From an uncultured Succinivibrionaceae bacterium (GTDB taxonomy: Bacteria; Pseudomonadota; Gammaproteobacteria; Enterobacterales; Succinivibrionaceae): DNA of 12,088 nt. The stretch covers positions 1-12,088 of the forward strand of contig UQCV01000071.1 of NCBI GenBank assembly GCA_900539665.1, in the 5' to 3' direction. The translations under genes were made by a program, and so were the position numbers. This document shows positions 5,518 through 12,001 of this stretch, one piece after another. Within the stretch, counting starts at the first letter, position 1. Each line of letters opens with the position of its first letter. The notes below the pieces were generated by a model. That model made no database searches, had not been told where the DNA came from, and worked only from the letters and a program-made list of their open reading frames with translations.

Positions 5518-6039
5518 ATGCAAAAAGTGAAAATTCCACAAAAGGTGGATCCTGCGAGATCCGCGGCTAAAAGACTAGATTACGACGGAATAATTATTCC
5601 GGGCGCTTTTACTCGTTTATCCGGATTAGTGGAAGAAATTTTAAAAGATGTAGAAATTCATTTGAGTTTTTATGTCGATTTGCAGGGATTAACTGTATTC
5701 GAGGGCAGAGCAGGCACTGCTGTGAAGTGTATATGCCAGCGCTGCGGTGAAAGTTTTGAACTTAATCTAGAGACTAGTTTTAAGTATACCACTGACCTTA
5801 AAAAGGTTGAGGCACTTGGAATTACTGTAGATTATGATGAAGCTGAACCAGATGAATTTGGAGAAATCGATATTTTTAGTATCGTGGAAGATGAGTTAAT
5901 TTTAGCTTTACCTTTCGCTCCAATGCATTCCGGAGATGATTGCTCTATGAGTGGTGATAGCTGGGTGTTTGGTGAAGTCGAAGAAGAACCTAAAGCCAAC
6001 CCGTTTGCAGTTTTAAATCAATTGAAAAGTAGAAAATAG
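5518..6039 (+). CDS. yceD: YceD (DUF177), 23S rRNA accumulation protein
   Basis: The 173-residue protein has exactly the length of E. coli YceD and the same start (MQKVKIP) and end (NPFAVLNQLKSRK). The central CICQRCG (71-77) carries the conserved Cys pair of DUF177. The acidic block EFGEIDIFSIVEDELILALP (113-132) is the strongest family signature. VFGEVEEE precedes the C terminus. The family is linked to 23S rRNA accumulation and its gene nearly always precedes rpmF, as here. ATG at 5518 was chosen by alignment. An in-frame TTG at 5488 would add ten residues, but it lies inside the promoter spacer. No Shine-Dalgarno sequence precedes the ATG, and the promoter leaves almost no leader. The gap to rpmF is 14 bp. 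Confidence 0.94.
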   Translation: MQKVKIPQKVDPARSAAKRLDYDGIIIPGAFTRLSGLVEEILKDVEIHLSFYVDLQGLTVFEGRAGTAVKCICQRCGESFELNLETSFKYTTDLKKVEALGITVDYDEAEPDEFGEIDIFSIVEDELILALPFAPMHSGDDCSMSGDSWVFGEVEEEPKANPFAVLNQLKSRK

Positions 6040-6053
6040 TTAGGAGAAGGCAA

Positions 6054-6230
6054 ATGGCCGTTCAACAAAATCGTAAGTCACGTTCACGTCGCGATATGCG
6101 CAGATCACATGATGCTCTTACTGCAGCTGCAGTAACCACCGAAAAGTCTACCGGTGAATATCACTTGCGTCACAACGTAACCGCTAGCGGTTTCTATCGT
6201 GGTGAGCAGGTTATCAAGAGCAAGGACTAA
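6054..6230 (+). CDS. rpmF: 50S ribosomal protein L32
   Basis: The 58-residue basic protein of the large ribosomal subunit starts MAVQQNRKSRSRRDMRRSHD and continues SGFYRGEQVIKSKD. It is nearly colinear with E. coli L32 (57 aa), including MRRSHDALT and GEYHLRHNVTA. It has no Cys residues, so it is the zinc-independent form. The ATG is preceded by AGGAG (6042-6046) at 7-nt spacing, the best ribosome binding site in this operon. The gene is sandwiched between yceD and plsX in the order found across gammaproteobacteria. The stop lies 13 bp before the plsX start, so translation of the two may be coupled. Confidence 0.97.
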   Translation: MAVQQNRKSRSRRDMRRSHDALTAAAVTTEKSTGEYHLRHNVTASGFYRGEQVIKSKD

Positions 6231-6243
6231 TAGAGTTTTTACC

Positions 6244-7242
6244 TTGGGTGGTATAACGATAGCTCTTGACCTCATGGGTGGCGACAACGGCCCCCGTGTT
6301 ACAGTGCCAGCCGCAAAGCTGGCACTGAATATTTATCGTGACCTTGATTTATTGCTCTTTGGCGAAGAAAAAAAGGTTCTACCATTTCTCAAGGCGGAAC
6401 ACCTGGTTCATAATGATCGCATGTGTTTCGTTAATTCACCGGATTCAATTGTTTTGGGTGATTCACTCCACGATGTGCTGCGACACCGGAAACATTCTTC
6501 TTTGTGGATGGCGATTGAAGCTGTTCAAAAGAAACAAGCCTTAGGCGCGGTGAGCGCTGGTAATACAGCTCATCTAGTTGCTATTTCTAGTCATCTCTTA
6601 GGAACTGTTCCAGGGATACATCGTAGTGCTCTTGTCAGGTTCTTGCCGTCCTTCAGCGGACCTGGTACTGTTTTTATGGATCTTGGAGCCAATCTTGAAG
6701 CTGATGCTAAGATGCTCTATCGATTTGCGTTAATGGGAAATGCTGCCTCTAAGTTGTGTGGTATTCCAAGCCCTCGGATAGCGGTATTAAATGTAGGTAC
6801 CGAAAGCACTAAGGGCCCGCAGACAGTAAGAGATGCAGCAAAGCTAATAAATGCAGACTCACGTCTCAATTATGTCGGTTTTGCCGAAGGTACAGATTTA
6901 TTTGCCAATAAGGCTGATGTTATTGTAACTGATGGTTTTACTGGTAATGTGGCCCTTAAAACTGCAGAAGGCCTTTATCGGGTCGTGGAAAGCAGGTTTG
7001 GGGGTAACGGTGGTATTTGGTCATTTTTGGCTAAACCACTAAAAAATTATTTTAAAGGTAGGCTCGGTTTGATGCAGCCAGATGCTTTTAATGGATCTTG
7101 TCTATTAGGGCTTTCTGGAGTGGTGGTAAAAAGCCACGGGGCAGCTTTGAGTCCTGCCATGGCCAACGCAATAGGTCATGCATGTTTTGAAGTAAGGGAA
7201 AACATGCCTGCTGTTATTGCAGATAGTTTAATCTCGATATAA
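6244..7242 (+). CDS. plsX: Phosphate acyltransferase PlsX
   Basis: The 332-residue enzyme converts acyl-ACP and phosphate to acyl-phosphate, the donor used by PlsY in phospholipid synthesis. It is a peripheral membrane protein in the family. Motifs seen are ALDLMGGDNGP (7-17), SAGNTAH (usual form SAGNTGA), DLGANLEAD, GFTGNVALKT and LLGLSGVVVKSHG. The TTG at 6244 is proposed as start. From there MGGITIALDLMGGD lines up position by position with MTRLTLALDVMGGD of E. coli PlsX. No in-frame ATG exists before residue 11, and the GTG at 6199 would lie inside rpmF. GAG (6233-6235) is the only ribosome-binding element, so translational coupling to rpmF is likely. A perfect hairpin lies at 6302-6327. 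The gap to fabH is 15 bp. Confidence 0.93.
   Translation: MGGITIALDLMGGDNGPRVTVPAAKLALNIYRDLDLLLFGEEKKVLPFLKAEHLVHNDRMCFVNSPDSIVLGDSLHDVLRHRKHSSLWMAIEAVQKKQALGAVSAGNTAHLVAISSHLLGTVPGIHRSALVRFLPSFSGPGTVFMDLGANLEADAKMLYRFALMGNAASKLCGIPSPRIAVLNVGTESTKGPQTVRDAAKLINADSRLNYVGFAEGTDLFANKADVIVTDGFTGNVALKTAEGLYRVVESRFGGNGGIWSFLAKPLKNYFKGRLGLMQPDAFNGSCLLGLSGVVVKSHGAALSPAMANAIGHACFEVRENMPAVIADSLISI
6302..6327 (+). other. Perfect 10-bp hairpin inside the start of plsX
   Basis: CAGTGCCAGC (6302-6311) pairs perfectly with GCTGGCACTG (6318-6327) around a 6-nt loop, 58 bp after the proposed plsX start. It is GC-rich in an AT-rich neighbourhood. No U run follows, so it is not a terminator. It could act as an RNA processing or stability element, or slow translation, to separate rpmF output from that of plsX and fabH. 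Confidence 0.6.
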
Positions 7243-7257
7243 GGCACATAGCACTCT

Positions 7258-8208
7258 ATGTACAGTAAAATCCTGGGAACCGGCAGTTATACACCGGAAA
7301 AAGTACGCACCAATGCAGATCTCGAACAAATGGTTGAGACTAGCAATGAGTGGATTGTCGAAAGAACCGGTATTATGGAACGTCATATTGCTGGCGCTGA
7401 TGAAACTGCACAGAGTATGGCTTTTGAAGCTTCCCGTTTAGCTCTTGAAGCTGCTGGAATCACTGCTGATGAGCTTGATCTTATTATTGTTGGCACTACT
7501 AGCGCCCAATGTGCGTTTCCATCTGTAGCCTGTGAATTGCAAAAGTTGCTTGGTACTACTGGGCAAGGTGCTTTTGATGTGGCGGCAGCTTGTGCAGGTT
7601 TTAACTATGCGCTTTCCTCAGCCAATGCTTTTATTCAAGCCGGGAGTGCAAAGAAGGTTTTAGTGGTAGGCGTGGACTTGATGTCTCGCGCTTGTGATCC
7701 AACGGACCGCACCACTATTATTCTTTTTGGTGATGGAGCTAGTGCTTGTGTGCTTGGGGCTAGTGAAGAACCTGGTATCTATAGTGCTAAGATTAGTGCC
7801 GATGGTAGTCATGCAGATTTACTTCGCTTGCCATTTATCGATCGAGCAACTCTTGAACCTCAGTACCTTTATATGAAAGGTAATGAAGTGTTTCGTATTG
7901 CGGTTAACACATTAAGTTCTTTGGTGACCAAAACTATTGAAGAAAATGGTTTTGATCGTAGTGACCTAAAGTGGTTAGTACCGCATCAAGCAAATATGCG
8001 TATCATTTCTGCTACCGCTAAAAAATTAGGTTTGCCAATGGAACAGGTTATTGTGAACTTGGATCGTTATGGCAACACATCTGGGGCTTCTGTTGGTATT
8101 GCTCTTGATGAAGGTATTAGAAGTGGTCGCATTCAGCGCGGTGATTTAATTCTCCTCGAATCCTTTGGTGGTGGTTTAACCTGTGCTAGTGCTTTAATTA
8201 GATACTAA
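7258..8208 (+). CDS. fabH: Beta-ketoacyl-ACP synthase III (FabH)
   Basis: The 316-residue KAS III condenses acetyl-CoA with malonyl-ACP to begin each fatty acid chain. The catalytic triad is Cys112 in AAACAGF, His243 in VPHQAN and Asn273 in RYGNTSGAS. Arg36 and the WIVERTGI segment (32-39) match the CoA pocket of E. coli FabH (317 aa), and the C terminus ESFGGGLTCASALIRY closes the thiolase fold. The start ATG has only AAGG (7241-7244), overlapping the plsX stop and 13 nt away, so reinitiation after plsX is probable. The gap to fabD is 46 bp. In this cluster FabH sets entry of carbon into the pathway while neighbouring PlsX directs finished chains to phospholipid. Confidence 0.96.
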   Translation: MYSKILGTGSYTPEKVRTNADLEQMVETSNEWIVERTGIMERHIAGADETAQSMAFEASRLALEAAGITADELDLIIVGTTSAQCAFPSVACELQKLLGTTGQGAFDVAAACAGFNYALSSANAFIQAGSAKKVLVVGVDLMSRACDPTDRTTIILFGDGASACVLGASEEPGIYSAKISADGSHADLLRLPFIDRATLEPQYLYMKGNEVFRIAVNTLSSLVTKTIEENGFDRSDLKWLVPHQANMRIISATAKKLGLPMEQVIVNLDRYGNTSGASVGIALDEGIRSGRIQRGDLILLESFGGGLTCASALIRY

Positions 8209-8254
8209 GCCTAGGTTTAATTGCTACTTAATATTATTACAACTGGAGTCTCAT

Positions 8255-9205
8255 ATGGCTAAAATCGGTTTTATCTTTCCGGGACAGGGTTCCCAGAGTG
8301 TAGGTATGCTTGCAGATCTTGCAGCTGCTCATGCTGTAGTTCGTGATACTTTTACTGAAGCTTCTGATGTGCTTGGTTACGACCTTTTTGATTTGGTGAT
8401 GAATGGTCCAGCCGAAGAACTCGGTAAGACTTTTAAGACTCAGCCAGCTTTGTTGACTGCTTCTGTGGCGCTTTATAGACTTTGGTGTCAAGAAACTGCT
8501 GCGCGCCCAGTTGTGATGGCTGGTCACTCATTAGGTGAATACAGTGCATTAACTTGTGCAGGTGCTATTGAATTCAAGGATGCAGTAAACTTGGTTCGTC
8601 TACGTGGCGAATTTATGCAAAACGCAGTTCCTGCAGGCACTGGGGCGATGGCTGCTGTTATTGGTTTAGCTGATGATGTTATTGTTTCTGCTTGTGCTGA
8701 GGCTGCTGGTTCTGAGGCTGCTGGTTCTGAGGTTTGCTCTGCAGTTAATTTCAACAGCCCAGGTCAGGTAGTAATTGCAGGTTCAGCTCAAGCTGTAGAA
8801 CGCGCTGGTGAAATCCTTAAGGCTAAGAGCGCTAAGCGTGTACTTCCACTCGCTGTAAGTGTGCCTTCACACTGCGCTTTAATGAAGCCAGCTGCTCTTG
8901 CTCTTAAAGAAGAATTAGCAAAGATTTCAGTAAAGACTCCGGCTATCCCTGTAATCAACAATGTTGATGTAGTGGCTGCAACTGATGCGGCTTCTATTTG
9001 TGATGCTTTAGTTCGTCAGCTTTATAGCCCAGTAAGATGGGTTGAAACCGTACAAAAGATGGCGGCTGATGGCGTAGATACCATGATTGAAATGGGGCCA
9101 AACAAGGTTCTTACTGGTTTAGTTAAGAGAATTGAAAAATCTGTTTCTGTACAGCCATGCAATGATGTTGCTTCTTTAGCTGCTTCAATTGAAGCTTGTG
9201 CATAA
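8255..9205 (+). CDS. fabD: Malonyl-CoA:ACP transacylase (FabD)
   Basis: The 316-residue enzyme transfers malonyl from CoA to AcpP. Motifs are FPGQGSQSVGM (8-18, oxyanion Gln11), GHSLGEYSA (90-98) with nucleophile Ser92, Arg117 in VRLRGEF, and His206 in VPSHCALMKP. It follows E. coli FabD (309 aa) closely, except for five extra residues at about 149-159, where EAAGS occurs twice in tandem. This comes from a perfect 15-bp duplication at 8699-8728. The insertion lies before the VNFNSPGQVVIAG core, in a region where E. coli has a shorter loop, so activity should be kept. The ATG is preceded by GGAG about ten bases upstream. Confidence 0.97.
   Translation: MAKIGFIFPGQGSQSVGMLADLAAAHAVVRDTFTEASDVLGYDLFDLVMNGPAEELGKTFKTQPALLTASVALYRLWCQETAARPVVMAGHSLGEYSALTCAGAIEFKDAVNLVRLRGEFMQNAVPAGTGAMAAVIGLADDVIVSACAEAAGSEAAGSEVCSAVNFNSPGQVVIAGSAQAVERAGEILKAKSAKRVLPLAVSVPSHCALMKPAALALKEELAKISVKTPAIPVINNVDVVAATDAASICDALVRQLYSPVRWVETVQKMAADGVDTMIEMGPNKVLTGLVKRIEKSVSVQPCNDVASLAASIEACA
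8699..8732 (+). repeat. Perfect 15-bp tandem duplication in fabD
   Basis: GAGGCTGCTGGTTCT occurs at 8699-8713 and again at 8714-8728, followed by GAGG of a third partial copy. It keeps the frame and encodes EAAGS twice. The added length accounts exactly for the five extra residues relative to E. coli FabD at this point. Identity of the copies suggests recent slippage. Confidence 0.9.
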
Positions 9206-9219
9206 CCAGGTGCATTTAT

Positions 9220-9261
9220 AGTGGATAAGTTGTGAACAAAATGTTCATAACTTGTTGTTAA
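9220..9261 (-). repeat. Four 9-mers at 11-bp spacing, DnaA-box-like, ahead of fabG
   Basis: On the - strand the units are TTATCCACT (9220-9228), TTGTTCACA (9231-9239), TTATGAACA (9242-9250) and TTAACAACA (9253-9261). All have the same orientation and start every 11 bp. Against the DnaA box TTATNCACA the first three match 8 of 9 and the last 7 of 9. The match pattern is seen in the sequence. Binding by DnaA is inference. Part of the same stretch also reads as a dyad. Confidence 0.45.
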
Positions 9262-9264
9262 AAT
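9225..9264 (+). promoter_or_regulatory. Dyad and extended -10 box upstream of fabG
   Basis: AAGTTGTGAACA (9227-9238) and TGTTCATAACTT (9242-9253) form a 12-bp inverted repeat with one mismatch (G-U in RNA) and a 3-base centre. Its core TGAACA...TGTTCA resembles operators of TetR-type regulators such as DesT. Immediately downstream is TGTTAAAAT (9256-9264), which fits an extended -10 element (TG, one base, TAAAAT). The dyad covers the place of the -35 region, as expected of an operator. fabG starts at 9320, giving a leader near 50 nt. No U run follows, so it is unlikely to be a terminator of fabD. Confidence 0.45.
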
Positions 9265-9319
9265 CTATTCATCTTAGATTGAGCTATAACAATAAAATAC
9301 ATTATTTAAGGATGATGCA

Positions 9320-10051
9320 ATGAATTTTGAAGGAAAGGTTGTATTAGTAACCGGCGCTTCACGTGGTATCGGTAAAGCTGTAGCTCTAGCCTTTGCCCAG
9401 GGTGGGGCTAAAGTTTGTGGTACTGCTACCTCTGAAAAAGGCGCAGAAGCTATCAGTGCTTATCTTGGGGCTAACGGCAAGGGTTTAGTGCTTGACGTTT
9501 CATCTCAAGAATCAATTGATGCATGCTTAAAGGCTGTGCACGATGAATTTGGTGATGTTGATATTTTAGTAAACAATGCAGGGATTACTCGTGACAATCT
9601 TTTAATGCGTATGAAGGATGATGAATGGGATAATATCATCAACACCAATCTTTCATCTGTATATCGCATGAGCAAGGCAGTTCTTCGTCCAATGATGAAG
9701 AAGCGTTGTGGTCGCATTATCAGCATTAGTTCTGTAGTTGGTCTTATGGGAAACCCTGGTCAGACTAATTACTGCGCAGCTAAAGCCGGGATTATTGGCT
9801 TTACTAAGGCTATGGCGCGTGAAGTTGCATCACGTGGCATTACTGTAAACAGCGTGGCTCCTGGCTTTATCGCTACTGATATGACAGCAGTGCTTACTGA
9901 TGAACAAAAAGCTAGTATTTTATCAACTGTTCCGGCAGGTAGACTTGGTTCTCCTGAAGAAATTGCAGCTGCTGTAATTTTCCTCGCTTCTGATGGTGCA
10001 GCCTACGTTACAGGCCAAACTATTAGTGTAAATGGCGGGATGTACATGTAG
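9320..10051 (+). CDS. fabG: 3-oxoacyl-ACP reductase (FabG)
   Basis: The 243-residue short-chain dehydrogenase reduces 3-ketoacyl-ACP with NADPH in each elongation round. The cofactor motif is TGASRGIG (11-18), and NNAG is at 85-88. The catalytic set is Asn110, Ser138 in SISSVVG, Tyr151 and Lys155 in YCAAK. The C terminus VTGQTISVNGGMYM is that of FabG. E. coli FabG has 244 residues and the two align throughout. The ATG follows AAGGATG at 9308-9314. The intergenic gap after fabD is 114 bp, unusually wide for this operon. It carries a dyad, period-11 repeats and an extended -10, so fabG may be controlled separately from fabH and fabD. Confidence 0.97.
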   Translation: MNFEGKVVLVTGASRGIGKAVALAFAQGGAKVCGTATSEKGAEAISAYLGANGKGLVLDVSSQESIDACLKAVHDEFGDVDILVNNAGITRDNLLMRMKDDEWDNIINTNLSSVYRMSKAVLRPMMKKRCGRIISISSVVGLMGNPGQTNYCAAKAGIIGFTKAMAREVASRGITVNSVAPGFIATDMTAVLTDEQKASILSTVPAGRLGSPEEIAAAVIFLASDGAAYVTGQTISVNGGMYM

Positions 10052-10054
10052 CCA

Positions 10055-10127
10055 AACCTGCAAGGTGACACTTTGATCAAAGATTTTTTATTAAAAAGTA
10101 GATCAAGTGGCCTTGAACGGTTATAAT
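10055..10127 (+). promoter_or_regulatory. acpP promoter region with long imperfect dyad
   Basis: A perfect TATAAT (10122-10127) lies 78 bp before the acpP start. No good -35 box is found. TAGATC at 10099-10104 is the 17-bp-spaced hexamer and matches 3 of 6. Just upstream, several blocks pair in order: AACC/GGTT, CAAGG (10061-10065) with CCTTG (10111-10115), CACTT (10069-10073) with AAGTG (10105-10109), and GATC (10075-10078) with GATC (10101-10104). The AT-rich loop holds TTTTT and AAAAA. The palindrome CTTTGATCAAAG (10071-10082) is also inside. An activator- or repressor-controlled promoter for the very abundant ACP is plausible. Confidence 0.5.
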
Positions 10128-10204
10128 GGTGACATATTTTTTTACTTCCCTTTTGGGGTTTCTATTAAAACATGTGTGTTATACACAATTAGGATTTTCG
10201 AAAC

Positions 10205-10441
10205 ATGAGCAATATTGAAGAACGTGTAAAGAAGGTTATTGTTGACCAGTTAGGTGTTAAGGAAGAAGAAGTTGTTCCAACTGCTGCTTTCATCGAAGAC
10301 CTCGGTGCTGACTCTCTCGACACTGTTGAACTTGTAATGGCACTTGAAGAAGAATTCGGCATCGACATTCCTGATGAAGAAGCTGAAAAGATCACTACCG
10401 TTCAGTCAGCTCTCGACTACATCGAAGCTCACCGCGAATAA
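10205..10441 (+). CDS. acpP: Acyl carrier protein AcpP
   Basis: The 78-residue acidic four-helix protein carries growing acyl chains as thioesters on 4'-phosphopantetheine. Ser37 in EDLGADSLDTVELVMALEE is the attachment site, in the universal DSL motif. The sequence is almost the same as E. coli AcpP (78 aa), including MSxIEERVKK and IPDEEAEKITTVQ. AGGA (10191-10194) is 10 nt before the ATG. Codons are strongly biased (GAA, CTC, GTT, CGT), as in highly expressed genes. Its own TATAAT box upstream and an intrinsic terminator downstream suggest an abundant short monocistronic transcript beside the longer operon mRNA. Confidence 0.99.
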   Translation: MSNIEERVKKVIVDQLGVKEEEVVPTAAFIEDLGADSLDTVELVMALEEEFGIDIPDEEAEKITTVQSALDYIEAHRE

Positions 10442-10473
10442 TTCCTTATCAAAACTAAGGTTATTGTGATAAA

Positions 10474-10514
10474 GAAGAGCGTTTTGTCTATTTAGAAAAA
10501 CGCTTTTCTTATTT
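10474..10514 (+). terminator. Intrinsic terminator between acpP and fabF
   Basis: A 12-bp stem with one G-U pair joins GAAGAGCGTTTT (10474-10485) to AAAACGCTTTTC (10497-10508). The loop is 11 nt, and TTATTT follows. The U tail is interrupted, so partial termination is likely. It would let acpP be made in excess over fabF. Confidence 0.75.
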
Positions 10515-10530
10515 CGACTGTATTTCTATC

Positions 10531-10536
10531 TATAAT
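10531..10536 (+). promoter_or_regulatory. Possible -10 box for fabF
   Basis: TATAAT lies just after the acpP terminator, but the hexamer 17 bp upstream (CTTATT) fits the -35 consensus poorly. The expected start near 10543 would fall in the fabF ribosome binding site GGAGG (10542-10546). It may therefore be a chance match or give a poorly translated RNA. Confidence 0.25.
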
Positions 10537-10553
10537 TTAACGGAGGCAATCCT

Positions 10554-11804
10554 GTGTCAAAACGCAGAGTTGTAGTAACCGGTCTCGGCATGCTGTCCCC
10601 TGTTGGCAATACTGCTGAAGAATCATGGAAGAACCTGCTCGCCGGTAAGAGCGGTATCTGTAAGATCGAACATTTTGATACTACAGATTTTCCAAGCAAG
10701 ATCGCAGGTCTCGTCAAGGGCTTTGATCCTGAACAGTTCGATATTACCAAGAAAGATGCTCGTAAAATGGATATGTTTATCCAATACGGTATTGCAGCTG
10801 GCTTGATGGCTTTTGAAGATTCCGGGCTCAAGATTACTCCGGAAAACGCACCACGTGTTGGTTGTGCTGTAGGTTCAGGTATCGGTGGTCTTGGCTTAAT
10901 TGAACAGAATATTTCTGCTCTTATCGCTAGTGGTCCACGTAAGGTAAGTCCTTTCTTCGTTCCATCAACCATTATTAACATGGTTTCTGGTCACCTCTCT
11001 ATTCGTTTAGGGGCTAGGGGGCCGAACGTAGCTACTGTTACCGCTTGTTCATCTGGTACCCATGCTATCGGTATGAGTGCTCGTTTGATTCAGTACGGTG
11101 ATGCTGATGTGATGATTTGCGGTGGTGCAGAAAAGGCTTCTACCCCTATGGGTATTGCTGGCTTCTGTGCGCTTAAGGCTCTCTCTACCCGTAACGATGA
11201 ACCTGAAAAGGCTTCACGTCCATGGGATATCGACCGTAACGGCTTCGTACTCGGTGATGGTGCTGGTATTTTAGTGTTAGAAGAACTCGAACACGCAAAG
11301 GCTCGTGGCGCTAAGATTTACGCTGAATTAGCTGGTTTTGGTATGAGCTCTGACGCTTACCATATGACTGCTCCATGTGAAGATGGGGCAGGTGCTTCTC
11401 TTGCTATGCAAAACGCTATTAACGATGGTGGCATTACTCCAGCTCAGGTTGGTTATGTAAATGCTCACGGTACCTCTACTCACTTAGGTGACCTTGGCGA
11501 AATTCGCGCTGTTAAGTCTACTTTCGGTGATGCAGTGAAGACTCTTCGTATTAGCTCAACTAAGTCTATGACTGGTCACCTCTTAGGTGCAGCTGGTGCT
11601 ATTGAAGCAGTAATCACTACTATGGCTGTTAGAGATCAGGTTTGTCCTCCAACTATCAATCTTGATAATCCAGATCCTGAAGTTGAAGGTATTAACCTCG
11701 TTCCTAACGTTGCGCAAAAGGCTGATTTTGAATACGCTATTTCAAACTCTTTTGGCTTCGGTGGGACTAACGGTTCATTACTCTTTAAGAAGTATGCAGA
11801 ATAA
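10554..11804 (+). CDS. fabF: Beta-ketoacyl-ACP synthase II (FabF)
   Basis: The 416-residue KAS II condenses malonyl-ACP with acyl-ACP to lengthen chains. In E. coli it controls C16:1 to C18:1 conversion. The start is GTG with a strong GGAGG seven bases upstream, and MSKRRVVVTGLGMLSPVGNT is the same N terminus as E. coli FabF (413 aa). The active site is Cys165 in TACSSG, His305 in NAHGTST, Lys337 in STKSMTGHLLG and His342. GSGIGG (108-113) and the NSFGFGGTN gate loop (398-406) are intact. One oddity is HGTSTHLGD, where the family almost always has HGTSTPxGD, so residue 310 is His for Pro. It ends the fab cluster. No pabC or mltG follows, unlike E. coli. FabF rather than FabB is supported by motif detail and position. 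Confidence 0.97.
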   Translation: MSKRRVVVTGLGMLSPVGNTAEESWKNLLAGKSGICKIEHFDTTDFPSKIAGLVKGFDPEQFDITKKDARKMDMFIQYGIAAGLMAFEDSGLKITPENAPRVGCAVGSGIGGLGLIEQNISALIASGPRKVSPFFVPSTIINMVSGHLSIRLGARGPNVATVTACSSGTHAIGMSARLIQYGDADVMICGGAEKASTPMGIAGFCALKALSTRNDEPEKASRPWDIDRNGFVLGDGAGILVLEELEHAKARGAKIYAELAGFGMSSDAYHMTAPCEDGAGASLAMQNAINDGGITPAQVGYVNAHGTSTHLGDLGEIRAVKSTFGDAVKTLRISSTKSMTGHLLGAAGAIEAVITTMAVRDQVCPPTINLDNPDPEVEGINLVPNVAQKADFEYAISNSFGFGGTNGSLLFKKYAE

Positions 11805-11863
11805 TTAGCGCTTTTTTTGTAAAAGCTTGTTTTTAAGAGTCATTTACAAGAAAAGTTGTAATA

Positions 11864-11883
11864 ATCGTGCGTTTAAGCATGAT
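11864..11883 (+). other. Small stem-loop ahead of the fabF terminator
   Basis: ATCGTGC (11864-11870) pairs with GCATGAT (11877-11883), with one G-U pair and a 6-nt loop. An outer A-T pair can be added. It lies 5 bp before the terminator stem. Together they form two adjacent hairpins in the fabF 3' untranslated region, which could stabilise the mRNA end. Confidence 0.35.
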
Positions 11884-11888
11884 TTGTA

Positions 11889-11929
11889 AAAAAAGGAAGG
11901 GAAAATTTTCTCTTCCTTTTTTATTTTTA
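11889..11929. terminator. Bidirectional intrinsic terminator after fabF
   Basis: Bases 11889-11905 (AAAAAAGGAAGGGAAAA) pair with 11906-11922 (TTTTCTCTTCCTTTTTT) with a single G-T pair. The hairpin is closed by the central AAAATTTT. The right arm is followed by more T residues on the + strand. The A run on the left gives a U run on the - strand. It therefore suits both fabF and a convergent gene entering from the right. Confidence 0.88.
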
Positions 11930-11963
11930 TCTAAAATCTCCAAGAAGACTCCTTCCTCTTTAC

Positions 11964-12000
11964 CCAAATCTTGCATCGTTTTACGTAACAAGATTGGTTT
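11964..12000 (+). terminator. Second terminator-like hairpin
   Basis: AATCTTG (11967-11973) pairs with CAAGATT (11989-11995), and CC (11964-11965) with GG (11996-11997) across a bulged A. TTTT follows on the + strand. The loop is 15 nt, so it is weaker than its neighbour. Confidence 0.3.
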
Positions 12001-12001
12001 T

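Noticed and set aside
6302..6327. Intrinsic terminator of rpmF
   Set aside because: It is inside plsX coding sequence and no U tract follows the stem.
9227..9253. Terminator of fabD
   Set aside because: The stem is AT-rich and is not followed by a U run. An operator reading fits better.
10526..10981. 151-codon frame antisense to fabF
   Set aside because: It is a shadow of the strongly biased fabF codons, lies wholly opposite a conserved gene, and has no family resemblance.
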